Shown one piece after another: positions 1 through 6,549 of a stretch of 24,651 nt of DNA (its first letter is position 1; each line of letters begins with the position of its first letter). The notes beneath the pieces are model-generated. The model was not told the DNA's origin, searched no databases, and worked only from the letters and a program-made list of their open reading frames with translations. The stretch is from Roseovarius sp. UBA6217 (GTDB taxonomy: Bacteria > Pseudomonadota > Alphaproteobacteria > Rhodobacterales > Rhodobacteraceae): the NCBI GenBank assembly GCA_002421985.1, contig DISF01000028.1, positions 1 to 24,651 of the forward strand, in the 5' to 3' direction. Position numbers and translations under genes: made by a program.

Positions 1-58
1 GGTGTGGTTCAAGACGCACCCAGACCTCATCCGTCAATACAAACCGTTCCTCGACCAT
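1..58 (-). CDS. IS5-family transposase, N-terminal 19 residues only (truncated by window)
   Basis: An ATG at 58 on the minus strand opens a frame reading MVEERFVLTDEVWVRLEPH up to the window edge. This matches the typical start of IS427-group IS5 DDE transposases, in which an acidic/aromatic 'LTDxxWxxLEP' opening precedes the catalytic domain. The DDE domain itself lies outside the window, so whether the gene is intact cannot be judged. The frame sits about 70 bp inside the inferred IS end, the normal distance for this group. Confidence 0.6.
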   Translation of the reverse strand, partial: MVEERFVLTDEVWVRLEPH

Positions 59-127
59 TCAAACCTCCATTTGGGAAACTTGAATCAGAAATCATCCAGC
101 TTGGGAATCCCGAATGTCCACAGACCC
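1..127 (-). mobile_element. End of an IS5-family (IS427-type) insertion sequence, cut by the window edge
   Basis: The minus strand from 127 leftward begins GGGTCTGTGGACATTCGGG, which resembles the terminal inverted repeat of IS427-group IS5 elements. A transposase start follows at 58. The end abuts a CTAG (127-130) whose central TA (128-129) fits the YTAR/TA target preference of this group. Only one end is inside the window, so the partner repeat and the target duplication cannot be checked. The element lies directly against IS66-type sequence, which suggests insertion into an older element. Confidence 0.65.
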
Positions 128-129
128 TA

Positions 130-515
130 GTTTCAAATCAGGCTCTGAGAGGTCAGAGAGAGATCAGGAGCATCAATCGGACCGGGCCGAGTGGTCGGGA
201 TGTCCTGCATCACAGCCACCGGGGCAAAGGAGACCGGGCGAGGGCCACCCAACTCACCGTTCCGATACTGCCGTCGCCAGACCGTCAGCAGCGACCGGCA
301 AACCCAATGCCGCCGCGCCGTCGCCGTCACTTGCCCGTGGCCGACAAAACTCTCCTCGACAATGCGCAGCTTGTCCTAATCCGACCAATGCCGACGGCGA
401 ACACCATCGGCGGCAGACAGAACTTCGACTTGAGGGCGAATGATAAAGTCGGACATAAGGTCGGACTTACCATCGCATCGTCGCCAAAATCAGACGGCCC
501 CCGCCGGAGCGTTAC
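130..515 (-). mobile_element. IS66-family element remnant (one end plus decayed tnpA)
   Basis: Read on the minus strand from 515, the sequence begins GTAACGCTCCGGCGG. IS66-family terminal repeats characteristically start with GTAA. About 60 bp inside, at 456, a TnpA-like frame begins. The other end and the rest of the element (tnpB, tnpC) are missing; the sequence is replaced at about 128 by the IS5 end. The remnant is therefore non-autonomous and probably an old insertion. Confidence 0.55.
133..456 (-). pseudogene. Decayed IS66-type tnpA (helix-turn-helix accessory protein)
   Basis: The frame opens at ATG 456 (MSDFIIRPQVEVLSAADG) and continues into the IS66 TnpA hallmark RRRHWSD, then an in-frame TAG at 376-378 (codon 27). 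It resumes as DKLRIVEES and the helix-turn-helix region TATARRHWVCRSLLTVWRRQ, then RNGEL and a short FAPVAV block. The last dozen residues no longer resemble the family, and the frame stops at 133-135 beside the IS5 end. The family protein is usually about 110-140 residues. An internal stop plus loss of the C-terminus marks this as a pseudogene. Confidence 0.6.
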
Positions 516-665
516 GGTATTGATGGCAGGCGACGGGCTATTGCCGCCCTTCCGCCACCAACAGGCGCGCACCGCCCTGCGCGCCTTGTCCCGATATTGG
601 TGCCGGCGGCCCCAAAAAACAAAGTCGGTCGAGATCTGCGCAATCCCTAACGCGGTGACGTAGTG
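516..665. other. Stretch with no recognisable gene
   Basis: Between the inferred IS66 end and the small ORF at 666-755 I see no gene. Open frames exist on both strands but none has a start with a Shine-Dalgarno sequence or a recognisable product. A weak inverted repeat (CCCTAAC at 645-651, GTTAGGG at 665-671, 13-base loop) sits at the end of the small ORF. It lacks an adjacent T-run and is a poor terminator. Confidence 0.4.
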
Positions 666-755
666 TTAGGGCGTGGTGTCCCCGCCGTCCTTCACCATGC
701 CGCGCAGCGCGTTCATCTCCATATATTCGCCTGTCCGGGCGTGCGTGCGGCGCAT
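666..755 (-). CDS. Possible 29-residue small protein, function unknown
   Basis: A short minus-strand frame from ATG 755 to TAA 666-668 encodes a basic N-terminus (MRRTHARTGEYMEMN) followed by ALRGMVKDGGDTTP. It starts 20 bases after the stop of the DUF3775 gene on the same strand and could be co-transcribed with it. Its start is preceded by GTCGGGGTG, only a weak ribosome-binding candidate. I do not recognise a family. The compact, natural-looking composition makes translation plausible but not established. Confidence 0.3.
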   Translation of the reverse strand: MRRTHARTGEYMEMNALRGMVKDGGDTTP

Positions 756-775
756 CACCCCGACGCGCGCGCGCC

Positions 776-1102
776 TCACCCGCCGCGGATCAATTCGTCC
801 TCGTCATCCGAGGCCGACAGCCCCAGCGCATCAAGCCCGTTTTCGAGATGGTCGGACAAATGCGGCGTGCCGATCAGGTAATCGGCGCAGGGCGTCGTTG
901 CCTCCTCATAGGCGGTGCGGCGCGCCTCGTCGAATTCCTCGGCCTCGAACGTGCCGCGCCCGATCCACATGACGGCGACAAGGCTGGCCTGTTCCTCCTC
1001 GGTCAGCCGGTCGATAAAGGCGCGAAGCTCGGCCTCGGCGCGGTCAAGATCGCGCGCCATGAGCACGATCTGCGCAATCTTGTATACGGTGATGTCGAGC
1101 AT
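776..1102 (-). CDS. DUF3775 domain protein
   Basis: The 108-residue product starts MLDITVYKIAQIVLMARDLD and has a central 'FIDRLTEEEQASLVAVMWIGRG' type block, split here as FIDRLTEEEQ and ASLVAVMWIGRG. The acidic C-terminus (SASDDEDELIRGG) follows TPHLSDHLENGLD. This fits the small alphaproteobacterial DUF3775 family, whose function is unknown. The start at 1102 is chosen because GAGAGGAGG precedes it by six bases and the family begins at this Met; longer upstream extensions are unrelated in composition. It lies 64 bp after the SDR gene on the same strand, so read-through from the stress operon is possible but not shown. Confidence 0.75.
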   Translation of the reverse strand: MLDITVYKIAQIVLMARDLDRAEAELRAFIDRLTEEEQASLVAVMWIGRGTFEAEEFDEARRTAYEEATTPCADYLIGTPHLSDHLENGLDALGLSASDDEDELIRGG

Positions 1103-1166
1103 GGGTGGCCTCCTCTCGCGCGATGATGCCACAGATTTTCCCGCCTGCCGAGACCCCGCCTTGATC

Positions 1167-1901
1167 TTACGCAAAGATCCGATAATAGGCCCAATCCGGC
1201 AACAGCCGCGAGAGCCGGAAGACATAGCTGAAAAGCCGCGGGAAATGGCGCTGAAAACTCGCATCGTCGCACATCAGCTCGAATATCTCCTGCGCCGCCG
1301 CCTCGGGCGGCATGATGAACGGCATGGCAAAATCGTTCTTTTCGGTGAGCCGCGTGCGAATGAAACCGGGATTGGCAAGCTGCACCCGCACGCCGCTGCG
1401 CCACAGATCGGCGCGCATCGATTCGGCAAGGCTCATGATGCCCGCCTTGGACGCGCCATAGCCGATCGCCCCCGGCAATCCGCGAAACCCCGAAAGCGAG
1501 CCGGTAAGCACGATATGGCCCCGGCCCCGCGCCACCATGCCCGGCACCACATGGCCCAGCACCCGCACCGCGCCGGTGAAATTCACATCCGCCATCGCGG
1601 TGGCCTCCTCGGCGCGCCACGCGGTTGCGGCCATCGGCCAGTAGACACCGGCGAGATACACCATCCCGTCGATCTCGCCCACAGCCTCTGCCGCCGCCTT
1701 TACGCTGGCCTCGTCGCGCACATCCACCGGCACCGCCCGCGCCCGCCCCGGCAGCGCGGCCACCACCGCGTCACAGCGCGCGGCATTGCGCGCCGACACG
1801 ATCACCTCGGCCCCCGCGGCGCTCAGCTTGGCGGCCAGCGCCGCGCCTAGCCCCTCGCTTGCGCCCACCAGCCAATAGCGTTTGCCCTGCCAGTCGCTCA
1901 T
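1167..1901 (-). CDS. SDR-family oxidoreductase, last gene of the RpoE-linked operon
   Basis: A 244-residue classical short-chain dehydrogenase. The nucleotide-binding glycine motif GASEGLG is at about 13-19, the structural Asn at 107 (VNFTG), the catalytic Ser at 135 (LTGSLSG) and the YxxxK pair at Y148/K152 (YGASK). The PGFIRT loop follows the active site. A hydrophobic or aromatic C-terminal tail (about 215-244, LFSYVFRLSRLL) may sit on the membrane. The ATG at 1901 overlaps the DUF3833 stop in an ATGA, so translation is probably coupled. By position it corresponds to RSP_1087 of R. sphaeroides. Its substrate is unknown; the neighbours suggest a lipid-derived carbonyl or alcohol, which is inference. 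Confidence 0.88.
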   Translation of the reverse strand: MSDWQGKRYWLVGASEGLGAALAAKLSAAGAEVIVSARNAARCDAVVAALPGRARAVPVDVRDEASVKAAAEAVGEIDGMVYLAGVYWPMAATAWRAEEATAMADVNFTGAVRVLGHVVPGMVARGRGHIVLTGSLSGFRGLPGAIGYGASKAGIMSLAESMRADLWRSGVRVQLANPGFIRTRLTEKNDFAMPFIMPPEAAAQEIFELMCDDASFQRHFPRLFSYVFRLSRLLPDWAYYRIFA

Positions 1902-2458
1902 GCCTGCACCTTTCGCATCGTGGCCACAAGCTCGGCCACCTTGATCCCGAACTTGCGGAACTGGCTTCGGTTCACGATCACCCCCTCGGGTGTCAGATAC
2001 ATCCAGTCGGTGACGCTCAGCACATGGCCTCCCGCCTCTTGCGGCAGGCGGATGCGATAGCACAACCGCGCGGCCGATCCCGCCTGCTGCCCGATCCCTG
2101 GTCCCACCAGATCCCCGGCCTCGGCGCGGATCGTGCCATCATTGCCGATCTCCAGCCGCCATTCGCGATCCTGCCGGTTGCCGCTGTCATAGCGAAAATG
2201 CTCGCGCATGATGCCGCGATTGCCCTGCCATTCGGCCTCGAAATCGGCGTCGAACCGCGAGGCGACCCGGCCCAGCGGCCCAAAGATCACCCCCTCGCAT
2301 CTGATCGCGCCGTTCAGGTGCTCGCGCAGGTCGAGCGCGGGCGCGCCCGCCGCGTAATCGCGGGGCCGTTGGGCGCCGAACCCGGCCAGCCGCACGACCA
2401 GCCAGACAGCGCCCAGCGCCACCGCTGCACCCGTCACGACAAGGGTTATCGCCTCCAT
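1898..2458 (-). CDS. DUF3833 family protein
   Basis: A 186-residue protein with an N-terminal hydrophobic segment (about 4-25, ITLVVTGAAVALGAVWLVV) and a lipocalin-like body with repeated DFEAEWQGNRG, REHFRYDSG and WRLEIGNDG strands. The C-terminal TDWMYLTPEGVIVNRSQ block is typical of DUF3833, a family found with DUF1365, SDR and ChrR genes in many proteobacteria. Its biochemical role is unknown. ATG 2458 is preferred because GGAAAGGA lies seven bases upstream; a GTG at 2479 is the alternative. The gene start lies just inside or beside the end of the MFS gene (stop at 2463-2465), and its own stop overlaps the SDR start. It probably corresponds to RSP_1088. Confidence 0.82.
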   Translation of the reverse strand: MEAITLVVTGAAVALGAVWLVVRLAGFGAQRPRDYAAGAPALDLREHLNGAIRCEGVIFGPLGRVASRFDADFEAEWQGNRGIMREHFRYDSGNRQDREWRLEIGNDGTIRAEAGDLVGPGIGQQAGSAARLCYRIRLPQEAGGHVLSVTDWMYLTPEGVIVNRSQFRKFGIKVAELVATMRKVQA

Positions 2459-2462
2459 TCCG

Positions 2463-3707
2463 TCATCCTTTCCCGTCACCGAGGTCGAGCCGCAGCAACA
2501 GCGCGATCGCCCCGAGTTTCAGAACGCAGGGCAGCCCGCCATAAAGCAGCGCCAAAAGCCACAACGCGCCCGCGTCATTCTCACCGCCGCTGCGAAAGCC
2601 CGCGGCCTCCAGCGCGGGCAGCACCGCCACGGCGGCCAACGCCAGCGTGAATTTCGACACAAAGGCCCAAAGGCCAAACCCCTCGGCCCCGCCCGGCGCG
2701 ATCTCGGCTATGCGGCGGGCGAACATCGCGGGCAAGAGCGTCATATCCGCCCCCGTGGCCACGCCCGACACCACGCAGATCACAGCAAACGCCGCCAGAT
2801 CGCCCGCGCCGAGCGTGATCGCCCAGCCAAACGCGGCAATGGCCAGAACCATCGCGCCAAGCAGCATCCGCTTCGCCCCGAACCGCTCTGCCAGCGCGCT
2901 CCAGAGCGGCGCGGCGCAAGCGGCGCTGAGGAAGAAGAGCACCAGATACGCCCCCTCCCATCCCGGCGCGGCAAGGCGGCTTTCGACGTAGAACAGAAAC
3001 AGCGTCGAGGTGATCGCCACCGGTGCCGCATTCACAAGCGCCACCGCCAGAAGCCTGCGCGCGCGCCCGTCGCGCAGCACGAGGCCAAAGCCGGTGGGCG
3101 CGGTATCGCCGCCGCCCTGCCACTCGCCCGCCATCGCAAGCCACGCCAGCACCACCATCCCGGCAAAGGCCAGCGCATAGCCCGCCACCCCACCCAGAAG
3201 CGCGGGCGCGGTGGCCGCCGCGCATATCCCCAGAAGCGCCCCGGTCTCGCGCCAGCGCGCCAGCCGCAAATGCCCCGCGCCGGGCAGCCGCCCGGCGGCG
3301 GCGACGCCCTCGGCATAAAGGCAGATGGTGAGGAAACTGAACGCGCTGAACACGAGCGTCATCATCACCGCGAACCACCACAGTGGCGCGATGGGCGGGG
3401 CGACGGCGAAAAGCCCTACCATGCCGCCCGCGATCACTGCGGCGGCCAGCGTCACCGCCGCCCCCCGCCAGCGTGCGCCCCGCGCCGCCAGCCAGCCAAG
3501 CGCCGGATCCTGCACCACGTCGATAAGCCGCAGCGCGAACAGCACCGTGCCCAGCGCCGCAAGCGACACGCCATAGCCATCGGCATAGACCTTGGGCGCG
3601 TGGATATAGACCGGCAGTCCCGCCGCCGCGAGCATCCCGGCGAAAAGTGCATAGGCAGGCAGGCGCGGTGCGGGTTGCGCGCGGGTTATGGCGGCGGCGT
3701 GGCTCAC
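2463..3707 (-). CDS. MFS-type transporter (GPH/MFS_2-like)
   Basis: A 414-residue polytopic membrane protein with about twelve hydrophobic segments. It opens with LPAYALFAGMLAAAGLPVYIHAPKVYADGYG, quoted in part (LPVYIHAPKVYADGYGVSL), followed by the RLIDVVQDPALGW motif, which resembles the R(x)D-rich loop of glycoside-pentoside-hexuronide or MFS_2 carriers. The GTG start at 3707 overlaps the stop of the DUF1365 gene (GTGA), and the frame upstream of it is an antisense-type extension. The substrate is not evident. In this gene order (as RSP_1089) it may move a lipid or pathway product, which is inference. Confidence 0.85.
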   Translation of the reverse strand: MSHAAAITRAQPAPRLPAYALFAGMLAAAGLPVYIHAPKVYADGYGVSLAALGTVLFALRLIDVVQDPALGWLAARGARWRGAAVTLAAAVIAGGMVGLFAVAPPIAPLWWFAVMMTLVFSAFSFLTICLYAEGVAAAGRLPGAGHLRLARWRETGALLGICAAATAPALLGGVAGYALAFAGMVVLAWLAMAGEWQGGGDTAPTGFGLVLRDGRARRLLAVALVNAAPVAITSTLFLFYVESRLAAPGWEGAYLVLFFLSAACAAPLWSALAERFGAKRMLLGAMVLAIAAFGWAITLGAGDLAAFAVICVVSGVATGADMTLLPAMFARRIAEIAPGGAEGFGLWAFVSKFTLALAAVAVLPALEAAGFRSGGENDAGALWLLALLYGGLPCVLKLGAIALLLRLDLGDGKG

Positions 3708-4459
3708 CGGCTCACCTCGTCGGCGGGCGGCGCGGGGCGCGCGCGGAACCGCGCGCCCTTCCACCACAGCCGAAGCGCCTGCCAATGGATGAGCGCCAGC
3801 ACCCGGCGCGACCCGAACGGGCGGCGCAACAGCGCCCCCGCCATCCCCCCGAGCGTGAGCGGGCGCACGCGCCCGGTCAGCGTTGCCACCACCCCGCCAT
3901 TGCCCGCCGTCAGGTCGATCCATATGCCGATCCGGTCGGGCTTCAGGTCAAAGCGGAATTCGTATTGCCCCTCCACCGGCTGAAACGGCGAGACGTGGAA
4001 AATCTTGCGCGCGTGCAGGCGGTCGCTGGCGGCGATCGCGGCGTGATCGTCGCGGTGGCACAGATAGGAATGGCGGTCGCCATAGGTGTTGGTCACCTCG
4101 GCGATGACGCAGCGCAGATCGCCCGCCCCGTCGCGGCAGAGCCAGAACGCAACCGGGTTGAACACATGGCCAAGGATGCGCGGTTGCGCCAGCAATTCGA
4201 TGCGCGCGGGCGCGGGCAGGCCATGCGCCGCCAGCACCTCGCGCGCCCACGCCGCTCCGCGGCCCTTGCCCGGCGCGCCGCCGTGATCGCTGTCATGCAG
4301 CGACATCACCCCGGCGCGGTTGCGCGCGAAAAGGCGCGGCGCGCGCGCCTCGGCCTCGGCATCGAGCAGCAGGTAATCCACCCCGTATCGGAACGTGTTT
4401 TCCACCGCGCCCTTGCGCCCGTGCCAGGTATGGCCCGCGATATGGCGCACCACGTTCAT
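3704..4459 (-). CDS. DUF1365 family protein, fatty-acid modification partner
   Basis: A 251-residue protein starting MNVVRHIAGHTWHGRKG. The family signatures FRYGVDYLLLD, LGHVFNPVAFWLC (about 110-122), EVTNTYGDRHSY and KIFHVSPFQPVEGQY are all present. DUF1365 (COG3496) proteins are nearly always encoded beside an FAD amine-oxidase-like protein and often a cyclopropane-fatty-acid synthase. The R. sphaeroides counterpart RSP_1090 is in the RpoE regulon and has been linked to furan fatty-acid accumulation. The ATG at 4459 overlaps the stop of the FAD gene (ATGA). Its reaction is not established; I infer that it acts with the FAD protein on membrane acyl chains. Confidence 0.88.
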   Translation of the reverse strand: MNVVRHIAGHTWHGRKGAVENTFRYGVDYLLLDAEAEARAPRLFARNRAGVMSLHDSDHGGAPGKGRGAAWAREVLAAHGLPAPARIELLAQPRILGHVFNPVAFWLCRDGAGDLRCVIAEVTNTYGDRHSYLCHRDDHAAIAASDRLHARKIFHVSPFQPVEGQYEFRFDLKPDRIGIWIDLTAGNGGVVATLTGRVRPLTLGGMAGALLRRPFGSRRVLALIHWQALRLWWKGARFRARPAPPADEVSR

Positions 4460-5742
4460 TCTGCGGCAATCGCAACAGTGTCGCGGGCAAGGATCGCCTC
4501 GGCCACTTCCAGCCCGGTGGCCAGCCCGTCCTCGTGAAAGCCATGGCGCAGCCACGCCCCGCAAAACCACGTTCTGCCCGTGCCATTGGCCGCGCGCACC
4601 CGGTCCTGTGCCGCCAGCGCCGCCATGTCATAGACCGGGTGGCGCAAGGTCACCTGATCGTAAATCAGCTCTTCGCGGATCGGGCGCGTGGTGTTGAGGG
4701 TCACGAAATGCGGATCGTCATGGGGGATCGGCTGAAGGCTGTTCATCCAGTAGGTCAGGTCGATCTGGCCTGTGCGTCTGGCCGGGCCTTCGGTGTAATT
4801 CCACGATGACCACACCGCGCGGCGGCGCGGCATGAGGGTCGCATCGGCGTGCAGCGTGATATCGTTGGGCTGATAGGCAATGGCCCCGAGATTTTCGCGC
4901 TCGGCCCCGGTCGGATCGGCCAGCAGGCGCAGGCTGTCATCGGAATGGGTGGCAAAAACCACCTCGTCGAACCGCTCCCACGCGCCGCCCTCGGCCCTCA
5001 CCTCCACCCCGGTCGCAGAGCGCCGCACGCCGCGCACCGCGCAGCCCGTCCGCACCACGACGCCGCGCGCCTCCATCGAGGCGGCCAGCCGCGCCACATA
5101 TTCGCGCGATCCGCCCGCGACGGTATACCACTGGTGCTGATCATCATAGCCCAGAAGCCCGTGGTTCTTGAAGAATTGCACCAGCGCATGGGCCGGAAAC
5201 TCAAGGATTTTCTCCACCGGCGTGGACCATATCGCGCCGGAAAACGGCGTCAGGTAATAGTCGCGAAACCACCGCCCCAGCCGCATGTCCTCGATCAATT
5301 CGCCGATGGTCAGCCCACCGTCCTGCGCGGCAGCCAGCGCGCCGGCGTTGAACCGGAAGATATCGCGCAGCATCATCCAGTGACGCGGATCGAGCAAGCG
5401 CCGCGCTTGCGCGAAATAGGCGCGCCCGCCTTGCAGCCCATATTCGAACGCGCCGCCGCGAAACGATGCGCCAAAACTCATGGTGCTTTGGGTCACCGGC
5501 ACGCCCAGCCTGTCGAACATGGCGGTCAGTTCGGGATAGGTGGCATAGTTGAACACGATGAAGCCGGTATCGACCGCGCAATCGCCGCGCTTGCCCGCGA
5601 TCACCGTGCGCGCATGCCCGCCCAGCCGCCGTTCCGCCTCGATAAGCGTCACCGCGTGGCGCGAGGCCAGCCGCTCGGCCACCCCCATTCCGGTGATACC
5701 GCCACCGATCACGGCGATGTTTTTCTGCGCGGGCTGGGGCAT
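4456..5742 (-). CDS. FAD-dependent amine-oxidase-like oxidoreductase, first gene of the operon
   Basis: A 428-residue flavoprotein. The N-terminal Rossmann motif is IAVIGGGITGMG (about 9-20), followed by an acidic strand end LIEAERRLGGHA, as in the amine oxidase/phytoene desaturase fold (COG2907). Other blocks are DTGFIVFNYATYPEL, TPFSGAIWSTP, VVFATHSDDSLRLL and the C-terminal WFCGAWLRHGFHEDGL FAD-contact segment. ATG 5742 is chosen because the family begins close to the Rossmann strand and AAGGAACG lies upstream. It corresponds to RSP_1091, required with RSP_1090 for furan fatty-acid formation in R. sphaeroides. Transcription probably starts from the RpoE-type promoter at 5776-5803. Confidence 0.9.
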   Translation of the reverse strand: MPQPAQKNIAVIGGGITGMGVAERLASRHAVTLIEAERRLGGHARTVIAGKRGDCAVDTGFIVFNYATYPELTAMFDRLGVPVTQSTMSFGASFRGGAFEYGLQGGRAYFAQARRLLDPRHWMMLRDIFRFNAGALAAAQDGGLTIGELIEDMRLGRWFRDYYLTPFSGAIWSTPVEKILEFPAHALVQFFKNHGLLGYDDQHQWYTVAGGSREYVARLAASMEARGVVVRTGCAVRGVRRSATGVEVRAEGGAWERFDEVVFATHSDDSLRLLADPTGAERENLGAIAYQPNDITLHADATLMPRRRAVWSSWNYTEGPARRTGQIDLTYWMNSLQPIPHDDPHFVTLNTTRPIREELIYDQVTLRHPVYDMAALAAQDRVRAANGTGRTWFCGAWLRHGFHEDGLATGLEVAEAILARDTVAIAAE

Positions 5743-5775
5743 GGCGGGATCGTTCCTTAAGGTTGCACTCGTTGT

Positions 5776-5803
5776 GTTACGCCGCCCGGCCACAACCGGA
5801 TTA
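5776..5803 (-). promoter_or_regulatory. Probable RpoE promoter of the FAD-DUF1365-MFS-DUF3833-SDR operon
   Basis: On the minus strand, TAATCC (5803-5798) is followed by an 18-base spacer and TAAC (5779-5776). The R. sphaeroides RpoE pattern is TGATCC, about 18 bases, then TAA. One -35 base differs (A for G). The site ends about 33 bases before the ATG of the FAD gene. Confidence 0.65.
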
Positions 5804-5841
5804 GAATGGCTTGCCGCACAAGCGGGGATCGCGTGGCAAAG

Positions 5842-5869
5842 TGATCCGGTGAGGCGCGGGGCGCGTAAC
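5842..5869 (+). promoter_or_regulatory. Probable autoregulated RpoE promoter of rpoE-chrR
   Basis: TGATCC at 5842-5847, an 18-base spacer (5848-5865) and TAAC at 5866-5869 match the RpoE -35/-10 pattern and spacing known from R. sphaeroides. It points toward the sigma factor gene. Start of transcription near 5876 would leave a leader of about 135 bases if translation begins at 6011. Confidence 0.75.
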
Positions 5870-6010
5870 CCGGTCATGTTCACCGAGGTGCATCACTGTC
5901 TTGCCGACATGGCCGCCACCCCCTCGCCGCCCGCGGGGCGGCGTGCTATGAGATGTGCGACCAAGCGGAACAGGGCGGTAAGCGGCGTGGCATCGGAGAA
6001 ACAGACAAGG

Positions 6011-6544
6011 GTGCAGCAGGATGCGTGGGTCGCGGCGATGATCGCGGTGCGCGATGCGCGAGACGAGGCGGAATTTGCGCGCCTCTTCGGGCATTTTGCA
6101 CCACGGGTAAAGGCGTTTCTCATGCGCTCCGGCGCGGATGCGACTCTGGCCGAGGAATGCGCCCAGGAAACGATGGCCGCGCTCTGGCACAAGGCGCATC
6201 TGTTTGACCCATCCCGCGCCTCGGTGGCGACGTGGATTTTCACCATCGCCCGTAATCGCCGCATCGACGCCCTGCGCCGCCAGCGCCGCCCCGAGCCCGA
6301 AGACCTGCCCTGGGGGCCAGAGCCGGAGCCGGATCAGGCCGACGTGCTGGCCCTGCAACAGGACAGCGCAAAACTGGCGGAGGCGCTGGCCAAACTGCCC
6401 GAGAAACAGCGCGTGCTGATCGAAAAGGCCTATTTCGGCGACCTGTCCCAGACCGAGATCGCCGAACAGACGGGCCTGCCGCTCGGCACGATCAAATCCC
6501 GCATCAGACTGGCGCTCGACCGTTTGCGCCATGCAATGAAGTGA
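6011..6544 (+). CDS. rpoE: RpoE, ECF sigma factor (singlet-oxygen response)
   Basis: A 177-residue ECF sigma factor. Region 2 runs from EFARLFGHFAPRVKAFL through the -10-binding segment (FDPSRASVATWIFTIARNRRID, quoted in part as ASVATWIFTIARNRRID). A short PEPEDLPWGPEPEPDQ linker leads to region 4 (LPEKQRVLIEKAYFGDLSQ then LPLGTIKSRIRLALDRLRH helix-turn-helix). It is closely similar to R. sphaeroides RpoE, which is held inactive by ChrR and released by singlet oxygen. GTG 6011 (MQQDAWVAAM) is chosen because the homologue starts MTDQRWAALM with Trp at the same position. GTG 5987 and ATG 5948 are in-frame alternatives, and the ribosome site (GGAG, 12 bases away) is weak. The stop overlaps a possible GTG of chrR. 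Confidence 0.92.
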   Translation: MQQDAWVAAMIAVRDARDEAEFARLFGHFAPRVKAFLMRSGADATLAEECAQETMAALWHKAHLFDPSRASVATWIFTIARNRRIDALRRQRRPEPEDLPWGPEPEPDQADVLALQQDSAKLAEALAKLPEKQRVLIEKAYFGDLSQTEIAEQTGLPLGTIKSRIRLALDRLRHAMK

Positions 6545-6549
6545 CGCCC

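Noticed and set aside
4..663. Plus-strand 219-codon open frame across the left edge
   Set aside because: It is antisense to the IS66 tnpA remnant and the IS5 end, has no ribosome site, and its sequence looks like a low-information frame.
645..671. Hairpin as a terminator after the small ORF
   Set aside because: The stem is only 7 bp with a 13-base loop, and the nearest T-run is some 20 bases away.
3708..3923. N-terminal extension of the MFS gene to 3923
   Set aside because: The extra 72 residues are Arg/Gly/Ala-rich and read antisense-like across the DUF1365 gene. The overlapping GTG at 3707 fits the operon's junction pattern.
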